In this document: positions 14,691 to 23,506 of the stretch, in pieces
Layout of the letters: each line of letters begins with the position of its first letter
Position numbering within the stretch: the first letter of the stretch is position 1
Assembly (NCBI GenBank): GCA_017649485.1
Contig: JAGCGS010000033.1
Location: 1 to 43,585 of the forward strand
Direction of reading: 5' to 3'
DNA length: 43,585 nucleotides
Source: Bacteroidaceae bacterium
GTDB lineage: Bacteria; Bacteroidota; Bacteroidia; Bacteroidales; Bacteroidaceae
The notes under the pieces: generated by a model
What the model saw: only the letters and a program-made list of their open reading frames with translations
What the model was told of the DNA's origin: nothing
Databases searched by the model: none
Made by a program: the position numbers and the translations under genes

Positions 14691-14707
14691 AATTTTTCCT
14701 AACTTTG
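14677..14707 (+). promoter_or_regulatory. Promoter of the MarR-family gene
   Basis: Plus strand TTTG (14677-14680), 19 nt, TAACTTTG (14700-14707). The start of transcription would be near 14714, about 20 nt before ATG 14734, which supports that start. It overlaps the rpsF promoter on the other strand. Confidence 0.8.
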
Positions 14708-14733
14708 TAGCCAAAACAGGTAAAAAAGCTGAT

Positions 14734-15204
14734 ATGAAAGATATAGAACAATATGATTTCGACGTTAGCCTGATATTTGCGGTACTGAATGGCAGGGTAT
14801 CAGCAGCTATCAATCGCAGGTTAATGATAGACTTTAAAGAGCAAAACATCGACATTACACCCGAACAACTGTCTGTGTTGTCATTCCTCTGGAAGAAGGA
14901 TATGGTGCCACAGCAGGAGTTATGTAACATTACCTTTAAAGAGAAGCCCAACATGTCGAGACTTCTCGACAGCTTGGAGAAGAAGGGACTGGTGATGCGC
15001 AGGGTTGATGAGAATGACAAGCGCAATAACCTGATTATACTCACCTCTAACGGCAGAAAGATTGAGCAGACAGCCTTCAAGGTGGCCAATGAAACCATGC
15101 GCAAGGCTCTCTACAATGTGACGCCCGAAGAACTGAGAATGGGGCAAAATTTGCTGAAGAAGATATTCAACAATATCCAAGAAAAGCAGAGTAAAGAGGA
15201 CTAA
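14734..15204 (+). CDS. MarR-family transcriptional regulator, 156 aa
   Basis: ATG 14734 is chosen because an earlier in-frame start (14638) would lie upstream of the promoter at 14677-14707. Winged-helix MarR fold: helix region ITPEQLSVLSFLWKKDMVPQQELC, recognition helix FKEKPNMSRLLDSLEKKGLV, wing MRRVDENDKRNNLIILTSNGRKI, and C-terminal dimer helices. MarR proteins usually repress their own or neighbouring genes in response to small ligands. The ligand is unknown. It is divergent from rpsF, and a site within the overlapping promoters could affect both. Confidence 0.9.
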   Translation: MKDIEQYDFDVSLIFAVLNGRVSAAINRRLMIDFKEQNIDITPEQLSVLSFLWKKDMVPQQELCNITFKEKPNMSRLLDSLEKKGLVMRRVDENDKRNNLIILTSNGRKIEQTAFKVANETMRKALYNVTPEELRMGQNLLKKIFNNIQEKQSKED

Positions 15205-15339
15205 AAAAGGGTAAAACGAAAATAATTGGATTGTTTTTAGCATTTTTTCGTCAAATTATTTCTTTCGTTGAAGAATTATGCTTTTCTTTGTAATTGATTT
15301 AGGTCAGAATAAATAATAATTAAAAAAATAGTGTACACA

Positions 15340-15516
15340 ATGAAAGGCTTAGTAAAGAATCTGGGACTGATTTTAATCCTGCTGGGTGGCATCGGTATGA
15401 TTGTATGCCAGTTTACCGGCAACGTAAACAACAATGGTGTATTAGGTGGCCTGTTCTTCCTGATGGTTGTAGGTTTAATCGTTTACATCGTTATCAACAA
15501 ACGTTTGGCTGACTAA
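15340..15516 (+). CDS. Small membrane protein with two helices, 58 aa
   Basis: ATG 15340 preferred over GTG 15331. Two hydrophobic segments (LGLILILLGGIGMIVCQFTG, about 7-27, and GVLGGLFFLMVVGLIVYIVI, about 33-52) are joined by NVNNN and end in a basic KRLAD tail. Not assigned to a named family; it resembles small conserved Bacteroidetes membrane proteins next to the rpsF and rprXY region. A single-gene unit ended by the terminator at 15551-15580. Confidence 0.8.
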   Translation: MKGLVKNLGLILILLGGIGMIVCQFTGNVNNNGVLGGLFFLMVVGLIVYIVINKRLAD

Positions 15517-15550
15517 TCTTCCCACACGAGTTTCGTGTTAGAGAAAAAGT

Positions 15551-15580
15551 AAAGGCGGCTCCTGAAATGAAGCCGCCTTT
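15551..15580. terminator. Bidirectional terminator between the small membrane gene and rprY
   Basis: Perfect 10-bp stem AAAGGCGGCT/AGCCGCCTTT with a 10-nt loop, flanked by T-rich DNA on the plus side and an A-run on the other, between convergent genes. A smaller 6-bp hairpin (ACACGA/TCGTGT) lies at 15524-15538. Confidence 0.9.
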
Positions 15581-15592
15581 CTTATTGTCTTA

Positions 15593-16300
15593 TCATTCTT
15601 CATCCTTCGTGTCGGGGATGATAAGTTTGTAGCCCTTACCATGGATGTTGATTATCTCGATGGATGGGTCTTGCTTCAGGTGCTTACGCAGCTTGGTAAT
15701 ATACACATCCATGCTACGAGCGTTGAAGTAGTTATCATCAATCCAGATGGTCTTTAAGGCGAAGTCACGGTTCAGCACATCGTTAGCATGTGAGCAGAGC
15801 AGGTTCAACAGTTCTGACTCCTTGGTGGTGAGTTTTGTCTGCTCGCCATTGATTGCCAAGATCTGCTTCTGGATATCGAAAGTGAATTTACCAATCTTAT
15901 ATGTATTGGTCTCACGGTTCTTTTTACCTCTTACCCTACGCAGGATAGCCTCCACACGGAATGTTAGCTCCTCCATACTGAAAGGCTTGGTTATATAGTC
16001 ATCTGCACCGATTCTGAAGCCTTCCAGTATATCTTCCTTCAAGGTCTTGGCTGTTAAGAAGATGATTGGAATTTCAGAATTGGCAGAACGTACTTCTTGT
16101 GCTAATGTGAAGCCATCTTTCTTTGGCATCATCACATCAAACACGCAAATATCATACTTGTTTTTCAGGAAAGCCTTGTAGCCAGCATCACCATCAGGGA
16201 AGAGGTCTGCCACATAGCCCTTTGCCTGCAAATACTCCCTGAGCAGCATACCCAGGTTCTCATCGTCCTCACATAAAAGAATACGTAATTTATCGTCCAT
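15593..16300 (-). CDS. rprY: Response regulator RprY (OmpR family)
   Basis: Start set at ATG 16300 (MDDKLRILLCEDDENLG), 1 nt after the kinase stop; ATG 16309 would add MTE and overlap it. Receiver with acidic pair (EDD), phosphorylated Asp in CVFDVMMPKKDGF, Thr in FLTAKT and Lys in YITKPFS. A C-terminal winged helix follows (KLTTKESELLNLLCSHANDVLNRDFAL...INIHGKGYKLII). Partner of the kinase encoded just upstream. RprXY of Bacteroides was originally linked to porin regulation and is later tied to cell-envelope control. About 235 residues, normal length. Confidence 0.92.
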   Translation of the reverse strand: MDDKLRILLCEDDENLGMLLREYLQAKGYVADLFPDGDAGYKAFLKNKYDICVFDVMMPKKDGFTLAQEVRSANSEIPIIFLTAKTLKEDILEGFRIGADDYITKPFSMEELTFRVEAILRRVRGKKNRETNTYKIGKFTFDIQKQILAINGEQTKLTTKESELLNLLCSHANDVLNRDFALKTIWIDDNYFNARSMDVYITKLRKHLKQDPSIEIINIHGKGYKLIIPDTKDEE

Positions 16301-16301
16301 C

Positions 16302-17834
16302 TCAGTCATGATTAAATAAAGGTAATGCAATAATAAACCTGGTTCCGACATTCAGCTCGCTCTCAGCCTTAATGGTACCCTGGTGGTCTGTGATGATTTT
16401 CTTCACATAGGCCAGTCCCAAGCCAAATCCCTTCACGTCGTGCAGATTACCTGTATGCACTCGGTAGAACCTTTCGAATATCTTTTTCAAATTCTCTTTC
16501 TTAATACCGATGCCGTTGTCCTGTACGGCAATCATGAGTTTCTTGCCCTCGTTCCATGTCTTGACGATGAGGTGTAAATCCACATCCGCACGCTTGTATT
16601 TAACGGCATTGTCCATCAGGTTAAAGATGACATTGGTAATGTGCATCTCGTCGGCAAAGACGATGGGATCTTCTGCCAACAACTCGCTATCAATCTTACC
16701 ATTATAGCGTTCCACCTTCAAGGCGAATGTATTCACCACTCCTTCAATGAGGGCGTTCATGTCAATCTCCTTGAGTTTCAAAGTTCCTTTCTCGTGGTCA
16801 AACATTGACATCTGTAGCACTTTCTCCACCTCTAATCTCAAGCGTTTAGTTTCATCGTTGATGACACCTGAGATATGCTGGAACATGGTAGGTGATTTGG
16901 ATACAGCAGGATCATTCAACATCTGAGCGGCCAAAGAGATGGTAGAAATCGGGGTCTTGAACTCATGAGTCATGTTGTTGATAAAGTCGTTCTTCATCTC
17001 TGTCAATTTCTTCTGACGGAAGATGACATAGATGGTGAAGATAAAAGTGACCAAAAGCACCAGGGTGAACACCACCGATGGTATCATGAAACTCACGGAG
17101 TCGAAGATGTAGTCGCGCTTGCCTGGGAAGTGCACCTGAACTAAACTCATCTTAGCAGGTGTATCGTTCAGGAACAACGGCTGGGTATAAACCTGGTCAT
17201 TGCCCTTTTCATTGTAATCAGTGCAACGATACACTTCTTTGCCCTCACCGTCAATCACTTTAAAGTGGTAGCTAAGATTCACTCCGTTATCCACCAGTCC
17301 AGAATGGATGTACTGGTCAAGGCTCCTAAAGTTCACACGTTCAGACACAGGCTTCACATCGGCGTTATACACCATCTGCCAAGCTATCTCATCCAATAAA
17401 TCACGTTGGTAAAGGTAGCGGTTACGCAACATATCGGCCATCGAACGTGACGTCTGGGGTATGGTTTTAGTACCATGCCTACGGGATATCATTGCCTTTG
17501 GTAGTTCCTGCGAACTACTGGAGAAGGTTTTCAGTTCAATCTTAGAACCATCTGGGCTTGTTATGGTATATGTTTGTGATTGTGTCTTGGAGCCTTGCGA
17601 ACTCTGATTCCAAGCCGCACGGTCTTGATTGGAGATGTCCTCACGAAGCCAACGATCCACTTCTTCTTGCTCTACGTCTTTCGATGCCGCCAGAAGCGCA
17701 CGCTTGACCGACTCGTCGAACTGTTCATTGCGCATAGTAGCCATCTCCTCGATATAGCTAATCTGGAGATACAGCAGGCTGAGGAATGAAAGCCCCATCA
17801 CGATGCCCAATATCCATATCGTAGTTTTTTTCAT
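16302..17834 (-). CDS. rprX: Sensor histidine kinase RprX
   Basis: 510 residues. Membrane helix 1 at about 7-26, periplasmic domain to about 255, membrane helix 2 (FMIPSVVFTLVLLVTFIFTIYVIF), then the His box FINNMTHEFKTPISTISLA, N box NLMDNAVKY, G1 QDNGIGIKKENLKKIFERFYR and G2 VKGFGLGLAYVKKI. Phosphorylates RprY, whose gene overlaps or adjoins the stop. The periplasmic domain is large and Ser/Gln-rich (SQGSKTQSQTYTI) at 75-100. The pair is monocistronic from a promoter at 17872-17903. Confidence 0.93.
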   Translation of the reverse strand: MKKTTIWILGIVMGLSFLSLLYLQISYIEEMATMRNEQFDESVKRALLAASKDVEQEEVDRWLREDISNQDRAAWNQSSQGSKTQSQTYTITSPDGSKIELKTFSSSSQELPKAMISRRHGTKTIPQTSRSMADMLRNRYLYQRDLLDEIAWQMVYNADVKPVSERVNFRSLDQYIHSGLVDNGVNLSYHFKVIDGEGKEVYRCTDYNEKGNDQVYTQPLFLNDTPAKMSLVQVHFPGKRDYIFDSVSFMIPSVVFTLVLLVTFIFTIYVIFRQKKLTEMKNDFINNMTHEFKTPISTISLAAQMLNDPAVSKSPTMFQHISGVINDETKRLRLEVEKVLQMSMFDHEKGTLKLKEIDMNALIEGVVNTFALKVERYNGKIDSELLAEDPIVFADEMHITNVIFNLMDNAVKYKRADVDLHLIVKTWNEGKKLMIAVQDNGIGIKKENLKKIFERFYRVHTGNLHDVKGFGLGLAYVKKIITDHQGTIKAESELNVGTRFIIALPLFNHD

Positions 17835-17871
17835 ATCTGCGTTCTTAACTATGTAATGTTAATTCACACGG

Positions 17872-17903
17872 CAAATTTAACAATTAAACCAACATCATGC
17901 AAG
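17872..17903 (-). promoter_or_regulatory. Promoter of rprXY
   Basis: Minus strand -7 TAAATTTG (17879-17872) with a -33 CTTG (17903-17900) 20 nt upstream; -7 is a full match, -33 has one mismatch. Confidence 0.6.
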
Positions 17904-17949
17904 TTTGTTGCTATCTTTTTTATGATTATTGCGTTAACTTTGTTAAAAA

Positions 17950-17985
17950 AACAGGAACTGCACCAAAATCGGTACAGTTCCTGTT
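17950..17985 (-). terminator. Intrinsic terminator after the EF-G paralogue
   Basis: Perfect 11-bp stem AACAGGAACTG/CAGTTCCTGTT with a 14-nt loop, followed on the minus strand by a run of seven T. Confidence 0.9.
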
Positions 17986-18007
17986 ATATATATAAGGTGT
18001 AGGAGGA

Positions 18008-20167
18008 TTACTCTTCGTCCTTGTTGCTCTCCTCGAACTCCTTGATGAGCTTGTTCTGAACATCGGTAGGAACGAGCTCGTAGCCAGAGAAGCTCATCAC
18101 GAATGATGCACGACCGCCAGTCAGTGAACTCAGGGCGGTTGAGTAAGATGACATCTCCTTCAAAGGCACCTTAGCACTCAACTTCTGGAAACCAGACTCG
18201 CTGTCCATACCCATAATCATAGCACGACGACCTTGCAGGTCACTCATCACATCACCCATGTAGTCAGCTGGTACCAAAACATCCACATCATATATAGGCT
18301 CCAAGATCTTTGGACCTGCGTTGCGGAATGCCTCACTAAACGCGTTACGACCTGCCAGCATGAATGAGATTTCATTTGAATCCACTGGGTGCATCTTACC
18401 ATCATATACTATCACGCGAACATCACGAGCATAAGAACCTGTCAACGGACCTTGCTCCAGACGTGACATAATACCCTTTAAGATAGCAGGCATGAAGCGC
18501 GCATCAATAGAACCACCAACGATGGCATTGTAGAACACGAGCTTACCACCCCACTCCAATGGATACTCATCCTTACCTTTCACTGAGATACGGTATTCCT
18601 GACCGTTGAACTTATAAACGGTAGGTTCAGGCATACCCTCGCTATAAGGCTCTACGATGAGGTGTACCTCACCGAACTGACCTGCACCACCAGACTGCTT
18701 CTTGTGTCGATAGTCGGCACGAGCTGCCTTGGTAATGGTCTCACGATATGGGATACGAGGCTCGTTATAAACAATCTGCATCTTCTCGTTGTTCTCCATA
18801 CGCCACTTCAAAGTACGCAGGTGGAACTCGCCCTGACCATAAAGGATAGTCTGACGCAACTCCTTAGACTGGTCAACAATCCAAGTTGGGTCTTCCTCAT
18901 GCATGCGGTTCAGCAAGCCCATCATCTTCTCCATATCTGCCTCGTTTGCAGGACGGATAGCACGAGAGTACTTAGAGTTAGGATACTTGATAAAGTCGAA
19001 GCGATACTCGCAGTCCTTGCCGTTCAAAGTGTTTCCTACGCGAACGTCTTTCAATTTTACTGAACAACCTATATCACCTGCTACCATAGCCTCAACCTTC
19101 TCACGGTTGGCACCTGCAGGAGAATAGATCTGAGCAATACGCTCTTTTGATCCACGGTCAGCATTTGTCAGGTCATCACCTTCCTTTAGCGTTCCGCTCA
19201 TCACCTTGAAGTACTGAACGTCACCGATATGTGGTTCAACAGAAGTTTTGAAGAAGAAGATAGAAGTAGGACCGTTTGGATCGAGCTTCACTTCTTCACC
19301 TGCCGTATTCTTAACACAAGGCATTTCGTCAACGAAAGGTACTACATTACCCAAGAACTCCATCAGACGGCTGACACCCATGTCCTTAACAGCGCAAACA
19401 CACATCACTGGGAACATTCCACGACTTGCCAAACCCTTACGGATGCCCAGACGTATCTCATCTTCTGTCAGAGGCTCTTCCATAAAGAACTTCTCCATCA
19501 ACTCCTCATCGTGCTCAGCAGCGGCCTCCACCAACGCATTGTGCATCTCAGTGGCCTTGTCTATTTCAGAAGCAGGGATATCCTCGATGGTAGCAGCTCC
19601 ACCATCAGCACCCCATGACAACTTCTTCATGAGCAGTACGTCAATCACTGCATTGAAGTCTGGTCCCTGGTTCAACGGATACTGTACCTGAACAACCTTT
19701 GAGCCGTAAATCTCACGTAGGCGCTCAACGCTATTGTCATAGTCGCACTTGTCGCTATCCAACTGGTTTACCAAAAAGATAACTGGCTTGCCCAGTTTCT
19801 CAGTATAACGGAAATGGTTCTGGGTAGTCACCTCAGGGCCATACTGACCATTAATCAACACTACAGCTGTGTCAGTCACATTCAAAGCAGTCAAGTATGC
19901 TCCAGCGAAGTCATCACTACCCGGGCAATCGATAAAATTCAGCTTCTTGCCGTTATATTCAACATGGAAAACTGTAGAGAACACTGAGTAACCATACTCC
20001 TGCTCAACAGGGAAATAGTCACTGACTGTATTCTTCTGACTTACTCTACCGCGACGTTTGATGATACCACCCTCAAAGAGTAAAGACTCAGTGAGAGTGG
20101 TTTTCCCGGCGCCATCACTACCTAACAAGGCAATGTTCTTAATCTCGTTTGTTTGATAAACTTTCAT
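18008..20167 (-). CDS. fusA2: EF-G paralogue lacking the catalytic histidine (EF-G2)
   Basis: 719 residues with the full EF-G domain order. P-loop GSDGAGKTT (16-24) and NQLD (134-137) are present. The switch II motif, DTPGHVDF in ordinary EF-G, reads DCPGSDDF (80-87), with Ser84 in place of the catalytic His. The switch I RGITI motif is also absent (EYGYSVFSTVF there). This matches the Bacteroides EF-G2 described as supporting translation without GTP hydrolysis and needed for gut colonisation, under control of the carbon-starvation regulator Cur. Domain IV (IPYRETITKAARADYRHKKQSGGAGQFGEVHLI) is intact. Single-gene unit with its own terminator; neighbours rprXY and rpsF-rplI are also near it in B. 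thetaiotaomicron (memory). Confidence 0.9.
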   Translation of the reverse strand: MKVYQTNEIKNIALLGSDGAGKTTLTESLLFEGGIIKRRGRVSQKNTVSDYFPVEQEYGYSVFSTVFHVEYNGKKLNFIDCPGSDDFAGAYLTALNVTDTAVVLINGQYGPEVTTQNHFRYTEKLGKPVIFLVNQLDSDKCDYDNSVERLREIYGSKVVQVQYPLNQGPDFNAVIDVLLMKKLSWGADGGAATIEDIPASEIDKATEMHNALVEAAAEHDEELMEKFFMEEPLTEDEIRLGIRKGLASRGMFPVMCVCAVKDMGVSRLMEFLGNVVPFVDEMPCVKNTAGEEVKLDPNGPTSIFFFKTSVEPHIGDVQYFKVMSGTLKEGDDLTNADRGSKERIAQIYSPAGANREKVEAMVAGDIGCSVKLKDVRVGNTLNGKDCEYRFDFIKYPNSKYSRAIRPANEADMEKMMGLLNRMHEEDPTWIVDQSKELRQTILYGQGEFHLRTLKWRMENNEKMQIVYNEPRIPYRETITKAARADYRHKKQSGGAGQFGEVHLIVEPYSEGMPEPTVYKFNGQEYRISVKGKDEYPLEWGGKLVFYNAIVGGSIDARFMPAILKGIMSRLEQGPLTGSYARDVRVIVYDGKMHPVDSNEISFMLAGRNAFSEAFRNAGPKILEPIYDVDVLVPADYMGDVMSDLQGRRAMIMGMDSESGFQKLSAKVPLKEMSSYSTALSSLTGGRASFVMSFSGYELVPTDVQNKLIKEFEESNKDEE

Positions 20168-20289
20168 GCTATATAATTATTAAATTTATATTTCATGCTA
20201 TATTACCTTAGCCAAAAGGTTGCGCAAATTAGTAATTCTAAGCAAGAAAAACAACTATTCGACCACTTTTTTACGATTTCATAACTATT

Positions 20290-23200
20290 TTAGTCAATAT
20301 CTATCTGGTTACTTAGAGGCGAAATCACAAAAGTAAACTCATAATCCTGATAAGGGAGCATATACTCTTCCAAAGGCAGAGTACCCCAACTGGTGATACA
20401 TCCCAGTCCCATCTGAACTCTGTCAATCAAGAGGTTCGTCAGCTTAGCAGGTTCAATTTCATGAGAATGCATCTGGTGCTTTTCAGTTCCTTCATCCAAT
20501 GACTCTATGGTATAATGGAGGGCTGAAGCCGAGAAAGGTTGTTCAGCTACAATCTGAATACCCTTGCCAGTTTCATTGATCATTTTCCAATAACGAATAT
20601 CTGTTTTATTGCCATTTTCCTGAGGACGAATATACGGATAGAATTGCTCCGTAACAGTCTGACGATAGATCGCCAAGAAGGTACTGTTATTACGGTCAGC
20701 ATAATTCTCAATTGGACCACGTCCATAATACTCGATAGTCTCATAGTTCTCAGGCATTGGCAACTGCATACCGAAACGGAATAAGTTAGACACCTTAGCC
20801 TCTTTGTCGGCTTCAAGTTTCTGGGTCACCTTCACTGCTCCTTTATTATTTATTAGGTAAGTCAATTCCAGTTTAGCCTTTACACCTTCCATCTCATACT
20901 CTGCTTTCACCTCGGCCATACCATTTTTCTCCTCTTGTGAAAGTTTCTTCAATTTAATACTTGGGTTCTTCCATACTGCATAGCGCATCTGAAGACGAGC
21001 ACCAAAATCGTTGTCAGTAGGAGCGCGCCAGAAGTTTGGAGTCAAGGCTGAACCTTCATTCAGCACTTCCTGACCATCCAGTTGATACTTCACCAAGTAG
21101 CCAGTACTACGACTGAACTCCATGCGGAACTGCTCGCCCTTTACAATGAGGTAATTACGATCGTTATTCTGAATGACAGGTTTCACAACAGGCAGATTGT
21201 TTGTCGCTACATTCTTTAAGTCAACGGAGGTTCCTTGATAGGGATTAACAACCAGTTGGTCTTTTGCCACCTCAAATCCTATCGGCAACAAACCGTCAGC
21301 TTTTTTGAGTTTATAGCTCACATTAAGCAACCACTCACAGTGCTTGCATGTTTCACCATAATCAAGTTGAATATTAGTAGTCTGCTGGGGAGCCACATTC
21401 AGATTATCCACCCTACCCATTTTCTCAACCTTGCCATTATGGAGCAACGACCACTCCATGTAATAGTCAGACAAATCACGGAAGAAGTTTTCGTTATATA
21501 CGCTGATAATGCCCTTCTCCAAATCTACAGGCTTCGTCCAGATATTCTGATAGTAATAACCCACCTCATACATGTGAGGGTTAGGCACACGATCAGGACT
21601 AATCAAGCCATTGTCGCAGAAGTTTTGGTCGCTGGCATCAAACTTATTGAAGTCGCCACCATAGCCGTAAATCATCTTGCCGTTTTTATACCAACGTACC
21701 GACTGATCCACAAAGTCCCAAATAAAGCCTCCCTGATATTTAGGATATTTACGAATGATATCCCAATACTCCTTAAAACCACCTTCTGAGTTACCCATAG
21801 CATGAGCATACTCACATTGAATCAACGGCTTGGTTCTCGAAGGATCTTCGCTATACTTGATTGCACCATCATAGTTCAGGTACATTGGACAGTAAATATC
21901 TGTCTTGCCATCATAGCCAGCACGCTCGTACTGTACAGGACGACTCTTGTCCTCTGCCTTTATCCAATCGTATGCCGCTTCGAAGTTAGCACCATAGCCA
22001 GCCTCGTTGCCCAGCGACCAAAAGATGATGCTCGGATGATTGAAATTGCGTTGTACATTGCGTTGGTTACGCTGCATGTGAGCCAACTTATAATCGTCAC
22101 GAATGGCGAGTGTCTTATCACCATAGCCCATACCGTGCGACTCGAGGTTGGCTTCTGCTACCACATAAATGCCATACTCATCGCAGAGATCATACCAATA
22201 AGAATCGTCAGGATAATGACAGGTCCTGACACCGTTAATATTGAATTTCTTCATGATTTGAATATCTTGAATCATGCGCTCGCGAGACATCACATAGCCA
22301 CCATCCGGATCCAATTCATGACGGTCGGCACCCTTGAAAAGAACAGGTTGCCCATTTACCAACACCTGTGCATTCTTAATTTCAATCTTGCGGAAGCCAA
22401 CCTTTACAGGTATTACCTCCACTGTGTTAGTACCATTCTTTAGCGTTGCCTTCAATGTATATAAATATGGCGTCTCTGCGCTCCACTTCTCAGGATTAGA
22501 CACATTCAGAGTAACAGAGTTGGAAGGAGCAGCTTTCACACTTTGGCTTGCTACTTCTTTGCCTGCTGCATCAAACAGAGCCAATTCTACAGTGCCACCA
22601 CCTTTTGTACTAAGCTGTACATCCAATTTACCATCTTTATATTGTACATCTAAATCTGGCGTCACACGGATATCACTAATCTGTTGTTTATTACGTGCAT
22701 AGAGATAGCTGTCGCGAGCCACGCCACAATAGCGGAAAAAGTCTTGATCTTCCAGATAGGTGCCATCACACCAACGGAACACTTGGAAGGCGATGAGGTT
22801 TTGTTGCCCAACCTTGATGAATGGCGTCAAGTCGAACTCTGCTTCCAACTTGCTATCCTCGCTATAGCCAACAAAGCGACCATTAACCCACAGATAAATA
22901 TTAGATGTCACAGAACCGAAATGGGCAATAATCTGCTTTCCATTCCAAGTAGCGGGCACTGTTATCTCCTTACGATAAGAACCTACGTGATTGTTCTTGA
23001 CGGGTATCTCGGGCGGGTTATTCTCAAACTGGTTCTTCCAGGCATAGCCAATGTTTACATACAGTGGGTCGCCATAGCCATTGAGCTCCCACATACCAGG
23101 CACTGGCATGGTGTCCCAAGCTCGGTCATTATAGTCGGTTTTCCAGAAATCGGTGGGACGCGCGTCTGCATCTTCCACCCAATTAAACTTCCACATGCCA

Positions 23201-23391
23201 TTCAAAGTCATGTAGTTGGCAGCTTGTTCTGGAGTACCTTGTGCCGCCTTGTCATTCTCAAAAGCGAAGTAGTGGCTATGCATTGGTAAACGGTTCACCT
23301 CGTTTACACGGGGGTCTTGCCATTCGTTACCTTGTGCCTGAGCACCAAGAGCCATCATAGCCAGCAAACCAATCATCAAATGTCTTTTCAT
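20290..23391 (-). CDS. Secreted GH2 beta-galactosidase, 1033 aa
   Basis: A signal peptide (MKRHLMIGLLAMMALGAQAQ) precedes the LacZ-like five-domain GH2 fold: N-terminal jelly roll (WKFNWVEDADARPTDFW, PGMWELNGYGDPLYVNIGYAW, VGSYRKEI), TIM barrel with acid/base Glu463 (SLGNEAGYG) and nucleophile Glu527 (IQCEYAHAMGNS), and the C-terminal small-chain domain (GRGPIENYADR). It releases terminal beta-galactose from oligosaccharides, probably in the periplasm. It stands alone, divergent from hemW, not in a SusCD locus. Length is typical. The minus-strand -7 box TATATTTG is at 23435-23428. Confidence 0.93.
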   Translation of the reverse strand: MKRHLMIGLLAMMALGAQAQGNEWQDPRVNEVNRLPMHSHYFAFENDKAAQGTPEQAANYMTLNGMWKFNWVEDADARPTDFWKTDYNDRAWDTMPVPGMWELNGYGDPLYVNIGYAWKNQFENNPPEIPVKNNHVGSYRKEITVPATWNGKQIIAHFGSVTSNIYLWVNGRFVGYSEDSKLEAEFDLTPFIKVGQQNLIAFQVFRWCDGTYLEDQDFFRYCGVARDSYLYARNKQQISDIRVTPDLDVQYKDGKLDVQLSTKGGGTVELALFDAAGKEVASQSVKAAPSNSVTLNVSNPEKWSAETPYLYTLKATLKNGTNTVEVIPVKVGFRKIEIKNAQVLVNGQPVLFKGADRHELDPDGGYVMSRERMIQDIQIMKKFNINGVRTCHYPDDSYWYDLCDEYGIYVVAEANLESHGMGYGDKTLAIRDDYKLAHMQRNQRNVQRNFNHPSIIFWSLGNEAGYGANFEAAYDWIKAEDKSRPVQYERAGYDGKTDIYCPMYLNYDGAIKYSEDPSRTKPLIQCEYAHAMGNSEGGFKEYWDIIRKYPKYQGGFIWDFVDQSVRWYKNGKMIYGYGGDFNKFDASDQNFCDNGLISPDRVPNPHMYEVGYYYQNIWTKPVDLEKGIISVYNENFFRDLSDYYMEWSLLHNGKVEKMGRVDNLNVAPQQTTNIQLDYGETCKHCEWLLNVSYKLKKADGLLPIGFEVAKDQLVVNPYQGTSVDLKNVATNNLPVVKPVIQNNDRNYLIVKGEQFRMEFSRSTGYLVKYQLDGQEVLNEGSALTPNFWRAPTDNDFGARLQMRYAVWKNPSIKLKKLSQEEKNGMAEVKAEYEMEGVKAKLELTYLINNKGAVKVTQKLEADKEAKVSNLFRFGMQLPMPENYETIEYYGRGPIENYADRNNSTFLAIYRQTVTEQFYPYIRPQENGNKTDIRYWKMINETGKGIQIVAEQPFSASALHYTIESLDEGTEKHQMHSHEIEPAKLTNLLIDRVQMGLGCITSWGTLPLEEYMLPYQDYEFTFVISPLSNQIDID

Positions 23392-23427
23392 ACTATATTG
23401 CTTTAAGGTTATTTATTTTCCAATCTA

Positions 23428-23464
23428 CAAATATAGGTATTTCGCGGAAATTAAACTACATTTG
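23428..23464. promoter_or_regulatory. Divergent -7 boxes between the beta-galactosidase and hemW
   Basis: Minus strand TATATTTG at 23435-23428 would serve the beta-galactosidase gene; plus strand TACATTTG at 23457-23464 would serve hemW. Neither has a clear TTTG at 19-20 nt, so activators or weak promoters are likely. Confidence 0.5.
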
Positions 23465-23506
23465 CAAGAATTATTGGTGATTATTCATACGAAAAGCAAT
23501 AAATCT

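Noticed and set aside
21802-22443. Long plus-strand open frame (213 codons) and others opposite the beta-galactosidase gene
   Set aside because: They run antisense to an intact conserved GH2 gene, have no family features, and reflect codon bias on the other strand.
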